A stretch of DNA of 64,000 bases from Apoderus coryli (taxonomy: Eukaryota > Arthropoda > Insecta > Coleoptera > Attelabidae): contig OU452205.1 of NCBI GenBank assembly GCA_911728435.2, positions 6,578,260 to 6,642,259 on the forward strand. The letters run 5' to 3'. The position numbers were made by a program, and so were the translations under genes. Positions 1-11,604 of this stretch are shown one piece after another (position 1 is the first letter of the stretch; each line of letters starts with the position of its first letter). A model generated the notes under the pieces. That model was given only the letters and a program-made list of their open reading frames with translations, had not been told where the DNA came from and ran no database searches.

Positions 1-12
1 CATTTGCAATAG

Positions 13-414
13 TTATGCCTCAGGCAATAAATCTTGCACAGCCCTAAAATGGTAAGCTTTTATACCATCTTTATGAAGTGACTTAAGAATGGTTGACCTT
101 GATATGTTAAGCATGACAGCAGTTCTTCCTGAACTTAGGTTTGGATTTCGACCAAACGTTCTTAAAATACACCTTTCATCGCCCAAATTGTTTCTTCTAG
201 GGCGCTGTCTATTGTTTTTTATGTTAAAAGTAGTATTTAAACCTCGTTCTCGAAATGCCCGATGAACTTGAGAGAAAACTTCTCTTGTTGGATGAAGTCT
301 ATTAGGGAATCTGCGTGCATACTCCCTTGCGGCTGCTACTGCATTTTCTTCGCAAAAACCGTTTTCTTGGTTACTAAATAGCTGCGGCATTATTATTAAT
401 ACTAAAAAGAACAC
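13..414 (-). pseudogene. DUF4817-type transposase N-terminal fragment
   Basis: This 133-codon reading frame matches the N-terminal helix-turn-helix region (DUF4817) of an insect DDE transposase-like family. Recognisable parts are the AAAREYARRFPNRLHPTREVF block and FSQVHRAFRERG, followed by a second helix-turn-helix around SSGRTAVMLNISRSTILKSL. In this family the region binds the transposon ends and is followed by an IS630/Tc1-mariner-like catalytic domain. Here a TAA at 13-15 ends the frame before that domain, so the copy is broken, or its remainder lies beyond the left edge in another frame. A related copy with part of the catalytic domain lies at 59679-60560. Family recognition is by eye. 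Confidence 0.6.
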
Positions 415-2925
415 TTAAATGCAACACAAATTTGTTGTGACAAAATGATTGACATTTCTGTTTTGCAACCAAGTGTTTTGTTTTAATGAAACCTAATGTG
501 ATAATTATGCGCCTTTTACTTGTATGTATTGACAATGACGGTAGTCATTATGAACAGTTTCTGCAAAAAATAAAACCTGTAAAATTTTTCGTTTTTCGCA
601 CATAGTTTATTAACCAGACTCACATTATTTGTCATTATCTATCTATTCTGAAATTTATGCAGGTAAAAGTTGGACCACCCTGCCGATCATCACTGATGTT
701 AAAGTTATGCATCAACGAAATGGCCCATCTGGTTACAGCCTGGTAGTGTGAAGCAAATTTCCAACATAGCTTGAAATGTTGTTACATTATGTAACAAGCA
801 ATTCTTATTTATTTATTGTTAATATACAATTTAAGTTACAATTAATACGAGGTATGGTTGGAAAATAATACTTGTATTTGCTTGCCAAAGGCAAGCTACA
901 ACTGCTTTTCTCCTGTAACCAAATCAGTGTGGTCGTCACCTTTGATATGAGGAAAATGCAATGAAACGGAATATATTATTGAAAAATCGGCATTTTAATT
1001 CGATAAGACGTTACGTGTCGGTTTAAAAATTAATATAGTGTTTATCGCAATATATTATTATTTGTTAAGAACACAATAATTAATTTATTAGCTGTTTGTT
1101 AATTATTACATACAAATCCCACTTGCAGTTAAGACGATTTTTTATTTATGTATACAATTACCTATTCTGTGGTAATAATTAGTAAAGATGTTCTGCGTGC
1201 TTAGCTTGACATTTAGTTACTTATATGAAGTATTATACAATGTCATAGAATAATAAAATGAAATATTTACAGATTGATTATTAACACTTTACCCGTAACA
1301 GAAAAAAACGACTTTCTCTTTCGATTAAAAGGATGCACTAACAAACGATTCTAAGATATTCAAATATACTATGTATATAATTAATATACAAGATGTTTGA
1401 AAAATATGTGGCAATATTTCTAAGACTATATTATAGTAAATCAAAAAAGGTGATGATAAAGTTAGTTTAAAGTGATATAAAAAACCACAACTCGATATCC
1501 CTTTGTAATGTCAATACCGACCGCATCCGTCCATAGGCGCACCCTTTTAACTTTTCATAACAATACATGCCCCATGATATTTTAAAAACCCTTTATGTAT
1601 TAACAATTGTATGTTCATTTGTATAAAAACATACTGTGTTTTTCCTTAGTCAGTGACATTTTCTATACAAGGTAAAAATTTTATAATGTGTATTCGTCAT
1701 TTCATTATTTTCAGATTTAAAAGAAGACGCTGGCTTTGCACAAATAAATCTTGATGCTTAAACTCCCAACGTGTTCCGCTCGTGTCGTATACTGGCCGTG
1801 TCTGATACAGTGACTGCAAAAGTTTCGTCCACTTGAGGTTTTATTAAAAGTTATTATCTAATTTGATGGATCTTGTATCATTTTATTAATCTAAGAAAAA
1901 CTATTGAACAGATCATGGTTACAATATTCTGCCACCGTATTTTACTGTCGGACACAAATGTTCTTGTTTAAATTCCACATTAAGTCTTCGCCATACCATA
2001 TGATGTCCATCCGATTATATTTAGATTAATCTGAGAAAATAACAGGTTGCCAAAAATTATTTGTTTCATGGATATATTTATTTGCAAACTCTAATCCATA
2101 ACCTTCCGCATCTATTAACGTAAACAAACATTTTGAGCACAAAATGCATGAAAGGGAACCTCATCTTAGGAAAAAAATATAAAAAAATACATACATACAA
2201 AATCATTCGTCCTCTGGTAACATTTTCTTGGAAGCTATAAGTGGCAGTAGGGTAGTTTTGTTATGATGAATTTTGCTAATTTGTTGGAAGGTCTGAAAAT
2301 ATTTATTAACACTGACTAGCTATTAATTAATCAACAATTGCAATTGACATGAGCACGTAGTACCAATAACACATAGGACAACGCGCTTAACTGGTTACAT
2401 CACGAAAAAGAGTCAAAACACTATTGGTACGTTATTAGATCTGATGAAGTTCATGCAACTTTAATTTTAAGTTTTTCATTCATACACGATAATTTAAATT
2501 TATCGATATACGTACCCTAATTTTTTATTAATTATTAAAAATCTAGTCCATTAATACTTTCCAATCAAGGATTTATTCTAAATAGTAATAGCAAATTATT
2601 TTATAAATATTAAGAAACGGAATACATGACTTGCAATGATTTTTTAACTTAATTCATGTATGAAAGTATTTAAACAAATTGAAATGTGTCATGATTAATG
2701 ATAGAAAATAATAAGATCAGGGCCACTTTTGCAAATTTACTATTTTTTTTTCTTTATTTTCTTATTGTAATTTTGATTGAGAGAATATTTTGTAGATTGC
2801 CTTGGCCTTTTCAGTTGCTCCGCGCATTGCCTTATTAGAAATTAGAAGGGTTTTGGGATGCAACAATATTTTGTTAACAGAGATACTGATTAATTAATTT
2901 CATATGCACTTTTATACAGGATGTT
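415..2925. other. AT-rich intergenic DNA, nothing recognised
   Basis: No reading frame above 60 codons and no repeat family seen elsewhere in the window is evident here. The stretch is strongly AT-rich, with many short A/T runs. Confidence 0.4.
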
Positions 2926-2928
2926 CCA

Positions 2929-3085
2929 TTTAACCGGAAAAGCATTGTGTTCAACAACATAAAAAAAAGTAACACCTTGTAACTTTTTTTTATAAATAAC
3001 GGTTTTTTTAATTAAGACGTATATCTCCTTACTGATTTCTTTGAAATTTGGCTGCGTTATTGCTAGAAATGTAATGTTATGACAT
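2929..3085 (+). repeat. Copy of an interspersed 'ACAGG(G/A)TG' repeat
   Basis: The stretch begins with TATACAGGATGTT and continues through a diagnostic segment (AAATAACGG, then TATATCTCCTTAC, then GAAATTTGGC). The same order of words occurs on the opposite strand at about 47890-48100, which ends in CACCCTGTATAT. The two copies are diverged but collinear. This is a short interspersed, MITE-like repeat family with no coding capacity. Confidence 0.5.
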
Positions 3086-3104
3086 ATTCAAGAAAGGGGA
3101 GTCC

Positions 3105-3600
3105 AGTCATGTTTAAGTATAGATTAAACAATATAGCATTGAACCGCTTGAGCATTATTCAGGATTTGGGCGTTACTTTTGATTCGAGTCTAACATTTAC
3201 TCCACGTATAGATAAGGTTGTCATTAGCATGTTCTAAACTGATGGGCTTTATTATAAGGAATTGTAAATACTTTAATAATATAAGCACATTGAAACTACT
3301 ACTCAATTCCTATCTCAGATCTAAATTGGAATATAGTGCAATTATATGCCAGCATATCTATTATTCCCATCAACGAACGTGTACATCGCAGGTTCTTAAA
3401 ATATTTGGCGTTGCGAGAGGACAATATTTACCCTACCAGAGGAACTGTTTACAATGATTTGTTAGTCAGATTTGACGAAACCTCCTTAAAATCTAAAAGA
3501 GCCGTCCAATCTATTCAATTTGTTTACAATTTGTTACATAATTTCAAGAAATCCCTTGCCCTTGCGGGATTTCCCAGTCGTCTTGTGGTAGTCTTATCTA
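3105..3600 (+). pseudogene. LINE reverse-transcriptase C-terminal fragment
   Basis: Broken plus-strand coding sequence for the region after the RT palm of a jockey/R1-type non-LTR element. LGVTFDSSLTF-like, GFIIRNCKYFNNISTLKLL and YLRSKLEYSAI blocks are readable, followed in another frame by RRFLKYLALREDNIYP. At least one frameshift and one in-frame stop separate the blocks. It resembles the minus-strand fragment at 11605-12470, where the sequence FRQIREFNNIDCLKSLYF fills the same place. It ends near an A-rich tract of about 3640-3725, which may be its decayed tail. Confidence 0.65.
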
Positions 3601-3635
3601 TGACAAAAGTCATTGAGGGTTGTATGAGGGTTGTA

Positions 3636-3726
3636 AAAAAAATTAAAAAAAATTTTCAAAAAAAAATTTCAAAAAAAAGTTAAAAAAAAATGAAAAAAAA
3701 ATTCAAAAAAAAATAAAAAAAAAATC
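3636..3726. repeat. A-rich low-complexity tract
   Basis: Runs of A (5-9 each) interrupted by T, TC or TG. It lies just downstream of the LINE fragment and may be the expanded poly(A) tail of that insertion. Confidence 0.6.
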
Positions 3727-3973
3727 TGAAAATGTTTCTATCTATGACGTTCTACCGTACCTAAAAATATTGAAAATAAATAGAACCATTTTTGAGTTAC
3801 CCCGTAGATCACCTCTAGGAGCTTATAGTTTATTAACTTTCAAAGAAATCTTGAATTGAAATCTAAAGAAATCAAAAAATTATTCAAAATATTACTTTTT
3901 TCTCCTTAACAAAATAAAAAACATTTTGACTCACCCCGTATATAAATTTAAAGTATATTATGCTAAAAATTGA

Positions 3974-4199
3974 CTACCGTATCTTTCTATTTTGAAATTC
4001 GTTGGTTTAACCAGATGTTAAAATAACGTTAACGTTAATAGTGGCGGACGTTATTTTTTAGAACTACCATATCTCTCTATTTGAGATTCGTTGGTTGCAG
4101 TTATTTATTCTACCATATCTCTCTATTTGAAATTCGTTGGTTGCAGTTATGATTCTACCATATCTCTCCATTTTGAAATTCGTTGGTTTGTCATAATTT
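3974..4199 (+). repeat. Tandem repeat, period about 45 bp
   Basis: The words CTACCATATCTCTCTATTT and ATTCGTTGGTT recur with starts at 3974, 4064, 4110 and 4155. The last three units are spaced 46 and 45 bp apart. The first lies 90 bp (two periods) upstream, and the unit between has been replaced by unrelated sequence. The units differ by a few substitutions. No open coding frame is maintained. Confidence 0.8.
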
Positions 4200-4349
4200 G
4201 GAAATATTTTTTTCTAACGTTGGTGTCACTTATTTTACTAATAATTTGCTTGACAGTTTCCTTTTGTGTGCAGTAGCTGTCACAGTTTATATAACATTTG
4301 GAATAGTGATATTTATAAAAGGAACGTAGTATATGAGAGTGAGTCATAT

Positions 4350-5130
4350 TTTTAAAGATTAATACTTTTTCAATAGAATTTACGAATGGGTACGTGATTC
4401 TTGCATACGATTGTGACTAAAAATATACGAAATTGCTTGTCCCATATGTTTTGCTAATATAATCATGGAAATGGGTTTAAAAAAAAATCGACAAATTCCA
4501 ATATAGTTGCACCTCTAGTTTCACGTCATAATTTGGTTTTGGTAATATGTTTTTACTAACACGACAGACAAATTGCTTGTGTCAAATAGTTTATTATTAT
4601 TTTCTTTGTTTACATTAATAGTCTAAAAGTTTTCGGCATTATTTTCATGTTTAAGATCAATTTCTATCAACGTGGTGTATATTGTAGTGTTATAAAATAG
4701 TTATTCCATATAGTTTTAGTAAATTTAAAAGTTGTCATGGTGTATTTGAAGTAATATTACGGAAAAAGTGTTAATAACCTAAAGTGACAGTGTCATGAGA
4801 GCCGTCAGATGGATGGATGTGATCATATGTTTGTCAATACCCTAAGTCAGATGGATGGGAAATAGTTGATATCTCCCACTGCGTCGCACACAAAATGAAT
4901 TTTTGTAGATGTAATTAAATTAATTAATAAAATAGTGTGGCCGCATTAAATCTCCTTGAAAAGTACCCGTTGAGATGCAGCAAAAAACAAATTAAATATC
5001 AAATCAAAATAAAGTGCTTATTATTATTATAACAACAAATGTTTTCCGTTATCTTGAACTTAATTTAACTTAAAGAATATTTTCGTAATTTTCGAAGATA
5101 TTCTCACTGGTCCAAGATGTCCCTTTTATC
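4350..5130. other. Intergenic DNA, nothing recognised
   Basis: AT-rich sequence with no supported gene. A short direct repeat (GTCAGATGGATGG) occurs twice around 4805 and 4848. Confidence 0.35.
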
Positions 5131-5135
5131 TATGT

Positions 5136-5231
5136 AATATAATTTGGAATCTTCTTTTGATGACGATAAAGTAAAGATAAAAGTTGTAGCCAATGCTGAT
5201 GACGGATACTTTCACAGACAGAACAACACAA
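5136..5231 (+). repeat. Dispersed repeat, copy 1
   Basis: About 95 bp that match 19680-19768 in the same orientation. Both share TAATATAATTTG, then CCAATGCTGATGACGGATA, then GACAGAACAACACA. The second copy is preceded directly by CACCCTGTATA, which may be the true element end. No coding frame is seen. Confidence 0.6.
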
Positions 5232-5968
5232 TCTTTAAGTAGTGAATCGGAATTGTGCCAAAACTAAAGAAATACAACTGAAGATTGTGTGTAAACAACA
5301 AAATCGTCAGAATATTTCTTTATATCATTTCTAACTTTCAGGTGATATTTGGTGGTAACTTTATTATGTATGTACCCATATGTTGACTACGTTAAATTAC
5401 TTGTAGGACCAGAGATAAATTATTATATCAGACGCTCCTTAAATCATTTAGCCGTATACAGGTAAACCGACAAATAATTCTTATTGTCAACTAAACTGTA
5501 TCATGTTGTGCGGATAAAATATCAAGGTAAATACAGTAGAATTTAAAGAAAAGGAAATATTTCAAAGCCAACATTTTTTTTATAAAAACAAGGGAACTTT
5601 AAAGGTCACTGTCTGATTTTAACATTTTTATTTCTGGCCGCAATATTATTAGCTCACCAATCTAATTATTCCTATTTATTCACAACATTACTGTCATTAC
5701 AAGTTATAAATAATGTTCCCTTTTGTCTAGTGGTAAAGTAGACAACATCCAAGTTCCTTTATTCTTTAAATCAATGGTCTTCTCCAAATGTCTCTGCGCC
5801 AACACAGAACAAAATCTCTGCTGCATTGGCTAGGATATTAGCAAAGGTACGTTGAAGATAGTGATCCGTACAGAAAGACGGGTGCCGATTTGGTTGGATC
5901 TAGTTTGCCGAAAACTGAAAAAAAAATCTTTTGAAATGGGCTTGTTTAACAAAAGAAGACTTAAATTC

Positions 5969-6070
5969 CGAGAGTTTGTCTGTCAACCACTATACTTTCA
6001 CCAGACGGCGGTTTCGTCGATCCACGACTTATCAGTGGTGATCGGTCAGTAGTTGACAGCCAAACTCTCG
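5969..6070. repeat. Short inverted repeat (foldback)
   Basis: Arms 5969-5989 and 6050-6070 are inverted copies of CGAGAGTTTG(T/G)CTGTCAAC(C/T)A with two mismatches and a 60-bp spacer. The structure abuts a second, larger foldback at 6111-6360. Confidence 0.7.
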
Positions 6071-6110
6071 TAAATAATGTGGTATATACCCCACATGGTA
6101 CAGAGATGTA

Positions 6111-6360
6111 AAAGAATGTGTTTCGAGACATCTAGTTTTCGTTGGTAGTACGCCGAACGAACAACAATTCACTATTCGACGGCTTGGGATGTCACTGACC
6201 CCATAAAGCACATCTACCAACACATAGATGGGCCGATACTCCCTTAAGTGGGACCGCCTATATTAGAAATGGTCACTGACCTCCCATGCAGTCGATGTAG
6301 TGAATTGTTGTTCGCTCGGCGTACTACCAACGAAAACTAGATGTCGCCAAACACATTCTT
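6111..6360. repeat. Foldback element, arms about 90 bp
   Basis: The left arm 6111-6200 and right arm 6271-6360 are reverse complements over CATCTAGTTTTCGTTGGTAG and GAACAACAATTCACTA, with scattered mismatches and a 70-bp spacer. The right arm continues into a (CTT)n run at 6355-6372. It carries no coding sequence and is likely a foldback or MITE-type relic. The word ACTAGATGTCGCCA of the right arm recurs at about 17411. Confidence 0.75.
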
Positions 6361-6372
6361 CTTCTTCTTCTT

Positions 6373-7325
6373 TTAAAAATATTTTGACACTTGTAGGACG
6401 CAAAGACATAACGTCATGATAAAAGCAAAGTAGAAAACTTCGGTGCACAGGTTTTACTGTTCGATATTTTCACTAATATAACGGAATTCCGGGCCTTCAT
6501 ATTTAGAAGTTCATGACTTCTGCTTTCTGTAAAATAAATAACAATGCGTAACGAATCAAAACAAATAGTCTGCCTTCCGTTAAAAATCTAATAATGTTTT
6601 TGTTCCGTAACACACATGCAATTCATACATTTATATTAAGTAGTAAATAGTAAATAGACCATTTTATATGTTTAGGTATTGTTAATGTTAGTACCCGAGA
6701 GATGTATCTGATGAACATTCTTTGTGACACACCCTGTTGCAACTATAACTGAAAGGACTTTAGTCTAGTCACCATTCAGTAGTTCAATTGCCTTTGCCAT
6801 CTCATAGAACAGACAATGGAACCGAAACTTTGAGTTTAATAAACTGAAATAAAAAATCATCATCATGATAAATGCATTTAAAAATAACAGTTAGTTTTTT
6901 TTTTAAACAACTCTTCACTTACACTTATACTGTATATGAATATAAATAAATTTAACCAAAAAAAAAAAAACAAGCTACTTTTGTAGTATACCTTGAAAGT
7001 TTGTTGGCATTACGGTAAGCCACAGTATATACCATTTATTTTGTTTTATGTCTGTACGGTTCGTTTGTTAAACAAATTCAAATACAGAGTGAATTATAAA
7101 AATCACTGAACTTGTTTTGCAAAAAAATATCCTTATCGCAAATATTTACACAATAACCCTAGATCTTACATCAAGCTAGCTAACTACTTTTAGATGCGAT
7201 GGTGAAAGATTTCCTTCAACAAATATTTCAAATCTACTCCTAGCCTAGCTTGATAGGAAAATATTATAATTCATTATCCCTCAGGCACAGAGTATTCGGA
7301 ATTTTACGACATATGATGACTCAAA
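6373..7325. other. Intergenic DNA, nothing recognised
   Basis: AT-rich, with an A-run near 6958-6971. No gene or known repeat is supported. Confidence 0.35.
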
Positions 7326-7329
7326 CGAC

Positions 7330-7490
7330 AGTGTATAGTCACAGCATTAATAAGTACAGCATTCCAAGTCCACGTTGGCACTTTGAACTAAACTGTGACG
7401 TATAACGCCGCCATTTTGGGTTAAAAGTCAGGTCCTGACTAAGATTAATTATAGTTCTCGGTTTCTAACCACAGTACTGTATTTTTATTT
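7330..7490 (-). mobile_element. 3' end of a THAP/P-like element
   Basis: On the minus strand this stretch contains AACCCAAAATGGCGGCG and AAAGTGCCAACGTGGAC. It matches 59250-59400 (plus strand) over about 150 bp and 42568-42668 (minus) over about 100 bp. In the 59-kb copy it directly follows the THAP-exon part, so it is the other end of the same element. The motif GCCGCCATT(A/T)TGGGTTA occurs in inverted orientation near both ends, as expected for terminal or subterminal inverted repeats. Confidence 0.6.
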
Positions 7491-7785
7491 TTGTAAAAAT
7501 ATTTACGTACATAATAATATCACTGTCAATTTCAGAAATATTTGTGGTCTGTCATAGTGATTGAAAACAGCCTTGAGTGGTGTTATCAGTTAAATGTTGA
7601 CATGATTGGGTTATTTTGATCAATAATAATAGTAAACACAATAATAAAGAGTTTATTATTATTAAAAAAGACACTTTTACAAAAGTTGAAACAGTGCTTC
7701 CTAACTTAACCTAAATTTAACTTATAGTTTAGCTAAACCTATCTGAAAATTGTTTTACATCGCTGGCCAAATTAAGTCGATAGCT

Positions 7786-8055
7786 GATGTTTACAAATTA
7801 AGTTGTTCTATTACGTGTCAGACAGAGCTTTTAAACGAAAACCCCTGTAAATTTTTTGTATTCTCCGGTAGAGCGTTGTAATATTTTGAAACCGTATAGG
7901 AAAATGACCGCTCAAAGATTGATGTTGAGTGTAGCGGTGGCGTAATGACAGTTTTATGAGGAATATTCACATCATACACAGATCCCCGAAACTTCAATCT
8001 TTCATATAAGTATTCCGCCTTTTTCCATCTGATGATTTTATTAATCAAAATTAGT
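7786..8055 (-). pseudogene. LINE reverse-transcriptase C-terminal fragment
   Basis: The minus strand encodes RWKKAEYLYERLKFRGSVYD, then TPPLHSTSIFERSFSY and SKYYNALPENTKNLQGFSFK. This pattern (xPPHxTSxFERSFSYxxxxxYNxLP) is typical of the extreme C-terminus of insect non-LTR ORF2 proteins. A nearly identical copy lies at 43250-43520 on the same strand. The copies begin at the shared word TGTTTACAAATTA and end at AATTAGTGAA. A sister family tail lies at 28002-28262. Confidence 0.7.
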
Positions 8056-8272
8056 GAATGAAAATCCGAGGTTGTTTGATTCTTAACCAGCCGATTTCTT
8101 AATCTTATCGCTAGCCTATTTCACTCCTACGAATTCCACATACAAGCCGGGTGCCTGAATTCTGCATCAACTGAATCCTATTCTCAGCAATTTTAGTCAA
8201 ACAAGGGCCATATTATATATATTGTCAATAATATAACCCTTAGCTGATTGCGTTATCATGGTATCTCGCCAC

Positions 8273-8815
8273 GCGACAACATGTGTTTATGTTTCACTTG
8301 CATTTAGTTTAAAAACATATTAGATACTGTCATTTCGTAATATAAATTTTACGGTTATACAAATAGTTGATATAAACGTAAAATTATCTATTATTCGTCT
8401 TTATTTTTACTTATTCCTCACCTAACAGGATCTTTGGGGAAGCGAAAAAAATGTTTAGAGCAAGTGTACCGCTTATTGGGACAACATTTTGCAGCACACA
8501 CATGTCCTCCCTGATTGTTCATTGTTTTAATCACAAGACACGTTAATAAAAATAAAATCCTTTTAATTCTCGCGAACAATATACCAAAAACACAAAACAC
8601 AGAATTAGATTACAAACACAATATTTATTTATCTCGTACACGCCGATAATGAACTATATATTGAACACAGGAGTGAACGGTATCTATCTACGTCTATGCG
8701 ATTATTGTGACGTTTTAACCCATAATGGTGGCATGCGCGACGAGATGTGCACCATGCCTCGCAAGCGGAGATATAGAATACTGTATTATTTATTATACTG
8801 TGGTATAGTCTTGTG
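8273..8815 (-). mobile_element. P-element-like copy with THAP zinc-finger exon
   Basis: The minus strand has an ATG followed by NNQGGHVCAAKCCPNKRY, then SKHFFRFPKDPVR and a GTGAGG splice donor. This is the first half of a THAP (C2CH) DNA-binding domain: the C-x3-C pair and FFRFPKDP are diagnostic. THAP exons open P-element/THAP9-like transposase genes and also some host genes. The matching copy at 58716-59250 on the other strand has the same flanks, so this is a repeated mobile sequence. No catalytic exon was found, so the element is non-autonomous. The 3' part lies at 7330-7490, with a LINE fragment between. Confidence 0.65.
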
Positions 8816-8819
8816 AAGC

Positions 8820-9560
8820 ATCACATTTGCCTCTTTATTTCAATCTCTCGGTAATATCAAACATAAAGTCACAGCATTTTGGGAATGACTTCCGACGTAA
8901 TGCCTCCAACCATAACCTATGATCTGCCTTATAAAACTCTGTTCCCCAGCAGAGGTTAATGGATTTTATAAACAACTGTAAAAATATACGAGCCACCCTA
9001 TAAAGCAAGCACAACCAAAATACTTGTTTTTGTATTACGAGAACGCTAAACTTTCCCGCATTTTATTATGACAAAGATGTAGAAACAGTATAGCTTGAAA
9101 AAATATAAGACGGATATGCAAAAATATAGATTTACATTATGCTAATCCGCAATTTGTGGTTGAAAAAATTCTTATTAATACTTGGGGTTTAGTGACAAAA
9201 TAATTTATGTTATGTAATTCTTAGTTATTACCTATATAATATCGCCACCACACGATGTGTCCAAAGTTAAACTAAGCTTGAAAAGTTAGTATTTTGGGTT
9301 CGCACATTCAAAGATATTTTTTAAATTAAAAAGGATTAGGTTTAATAAACACTCTCACATACAAATAACCTCTAGTTTACGCCTTAATCATATTTTTTAC
9401 CAACAAAAAATTTAAGTATCTATATATTTTTTAAGTTTTAAATTTCTAAAAAATGGTTCCACCTCGCAAATGCTGACCAAATACAAAACATACCTACCTA
9501 ATATGTATAATAATTATAAATGAAACCAAGTCGGCTCCGCAAAACATTATATATACACAT
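8820..9560. other. Intergenic DNA, nothing recognised
   Basis: AT-rich and without supported genes or repeats. Confidence 0.35.
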
Positions 9561-10144
9561 CAGTGGCGGCTTTAAGGGGGGGGGGGCGCAGGGGGCGCGC
9601 ACCCCCCCAACAATCGCTCCGTGGTTTTACAAAATATTCAACATTTAGAAAATGACAATGAATTCCTCCACATATAAATAGATTAATTGCATAAATATGT
9701 TTTAATCGAGCACCTGGTCTATAATATTCCCTTTAACTTTAATAATATAAATGATCGCGATTCCCTTAAAAAAAGGTCTTGTCGGATATAATTTTGGAAT
9801 TTGGGGAACTACTAGGAAATCCTTCTCTTATGCAATTGCTTGGGGAAATACAATTGTATAAACACAGAATGGTGGATACTAAAAATGCATTTGAAGCTTT
9901 GCAGAAATGTGATAAAAACTATTTCCCACTAGTGCACCAAATTTTTAAAATTTTATGTACGTTGACCATTTCTGTAGTAACGGCAGAAAGAAGCTTTTCT
10001 GGTTTAAGATTAATTAAAAGTTATTTAAGATCCACCATCGCAGAAGATCGTCTAAATGGGTTAGCCTTATTGTATGTTTATAGAAATATTGAAGTAAATA
10101 TTGAAAGTGTAATTAACCGTTTCGCCAATAAAAAAGAAGATTAG
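9561..10144 (+). mobile_element. hAT transposon remnant, 5' end plus transposase C-terminus
   Basis: The stretch opens with CAGTGGCGGCTTTAAGGGG, a typical hAT terminal sequence. It then carries an open frame at about 9779-10144 with the hAT C-terminal dimerisation domain: YFPLVHQIFKILCTLTIS followed by VTAERSFSGLRLIKSYLRST and EDRLNGLALLYVY. The catalytic core between the left end and this domain is missing, so it is an internal-deletion derivative. No matching right end (CGCCACTG) was seen downstream, so the 3' boundary is open. The frame has no convincing ATG. Confidence 0.75.
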
Positions 10145-10626
10145 ATTTTACAATTTAACTTTTGGGTGCTATAATTTTTTTCGTATGAATATTCATGTCT
10201 ATGTTTTTATTTTATTTTTGTTTTATGTATTTTGTTTTTGTGTGATCTACGAGTTGTTTCAGTTTTGTTTATTTTTTTTTTGTTTCAAATTTAGAATTGT
10301 TTAGTTTCTTTTAATATACCTATAAAAAGTTAACAAACGTATTTCTTTTAAATTTTATCTCCATGTTCCTCGTCATGCCCGATCAGTAACGTATTTTATA
10401 AAGTCTTTAAAGATTTGCAGTCTCATCATCAGTGAATAAAAATACAAAATCTTCTTTTACAAACTTAGAAAAGAGTTCAAACGTTTATACATATCTAAAA
10501 ATAGAATTAACAATAATTAGGTCATCAGATTGAACTAAACATGTGAGGTATCTTACCATTTTGTGAAAAAGTTTTTATTTAAATTTAAGGAAAAATTTTT
10601 GGAATGTTCATTACATTATTACATTT

Positions 10627-11145
10627 AAATAATAATAATAATCTCTTTATTGTCTAACAGGTATTGCTACCCAATAACAAGACAAAATCTTACATAAACA
10701 AAAACAATTGCCTAGCATTAGCATACAATAATACCCAACTTAGAACTAACTTAAAACTAACTGAAAAATAGAAAAATACAAAAAAAGAAATAACCGCATC
10801 AAAACGAAAGAAAATTTGGAGAATTACAAGAACAATTAATAATAACAATAAATAATTAACACATGAACATAATTCATCAAAACAAATCCAAATCAGTATC
10901 CAGCAAACATGTCTCCAAACTTTTCTTAAAAGAATCGAACGATACATTAAAAAATCAACGTTTTCATTAATGACTAATCGGTTGCTGTATTTAGAAGCCC
11001 AACATAGCGGTGCTTTAGATTCATAATTAGAACGAATCTGTGGCACCCAAAATAAACTAGCGCTTCTAAAGTGAACCCTAGGGACAGGAAACGATAGCTG
11101 CTGAAGCAACCGAGGACAATCCAACATATTGTTGATTAACTTAAA
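10627..11145 (-). pseudogene. LINE 3' end: RT C-terminus and (ATT)n tail
   Basis: The minus strand reads LSFPVPRVHFRSASLFWVPQ and ASKYSNRLVINENVDFLMYR, the end of a jockey/I-type ORF2. A short 3' UTR and an (ATT)n tail follow at 10627-10642. The 5' part is absent, as is usual for truncated LINE insertions. Confidence 0.65.
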
Positions 11146-11463
11146 AAGAACGTTCTATACTTCATAAAGATTTTAAACTAAATTATGATATACAAAAAGA
11201 AACTCTATAAAAAATGACTAAATTTTTATATATTATGACAACACAATTATTTGGAGTTTCTTTTTTCAGTAAGAAAATGTTTAAATTTTAGTTTTATAAG
11301 ATTTTATTCCAATAATTTCCACTAATTGGTAAGTTTTTAGATAATAATTTAAAATATTCTCATGTCTAAGAGTTATAACACTTTCAGTTTGTATATGTTT
11401 ATATAATCCATGCCATACTGTTTTTGACTTTACCTAAAATGACTGCGTAACTGTTTATTATGA

Positions 11464-11505
11464 GCCACTGATGATGGAAACTTAGTTTTCCGAAACATGT
11501 CTGGC
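11464..11505 (+). ncRNA. Minimal hammerhead-like ribozyme motif
   Basis: The core CTGATGA (11468-11474) and GAAAC (11492-11496) are separated by a 5-bp stem II, GGAAA/TTTCC. The sequence then runs ACATGTC, with the putative cleavage triplet GTC at 11499-11501. Stem I is four pairs, GCCA/TGGC. Stem III would be only ACATGT, which is self-complementary. This fits the short-stem-III, possibly dimeric, hammerheads known from Penelope-like elements. Activity is not shown. Confidence 0.5.
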
Positions 11506-11604
11506 GCTGCAGGCTGATTGCATACTAATATACGAATAGTTTGGTGGAGTAGACGTTGTTTTTATTTGTGTCTTACACATTCAACTCCTCTCTAAGATGG
11601 ATTA

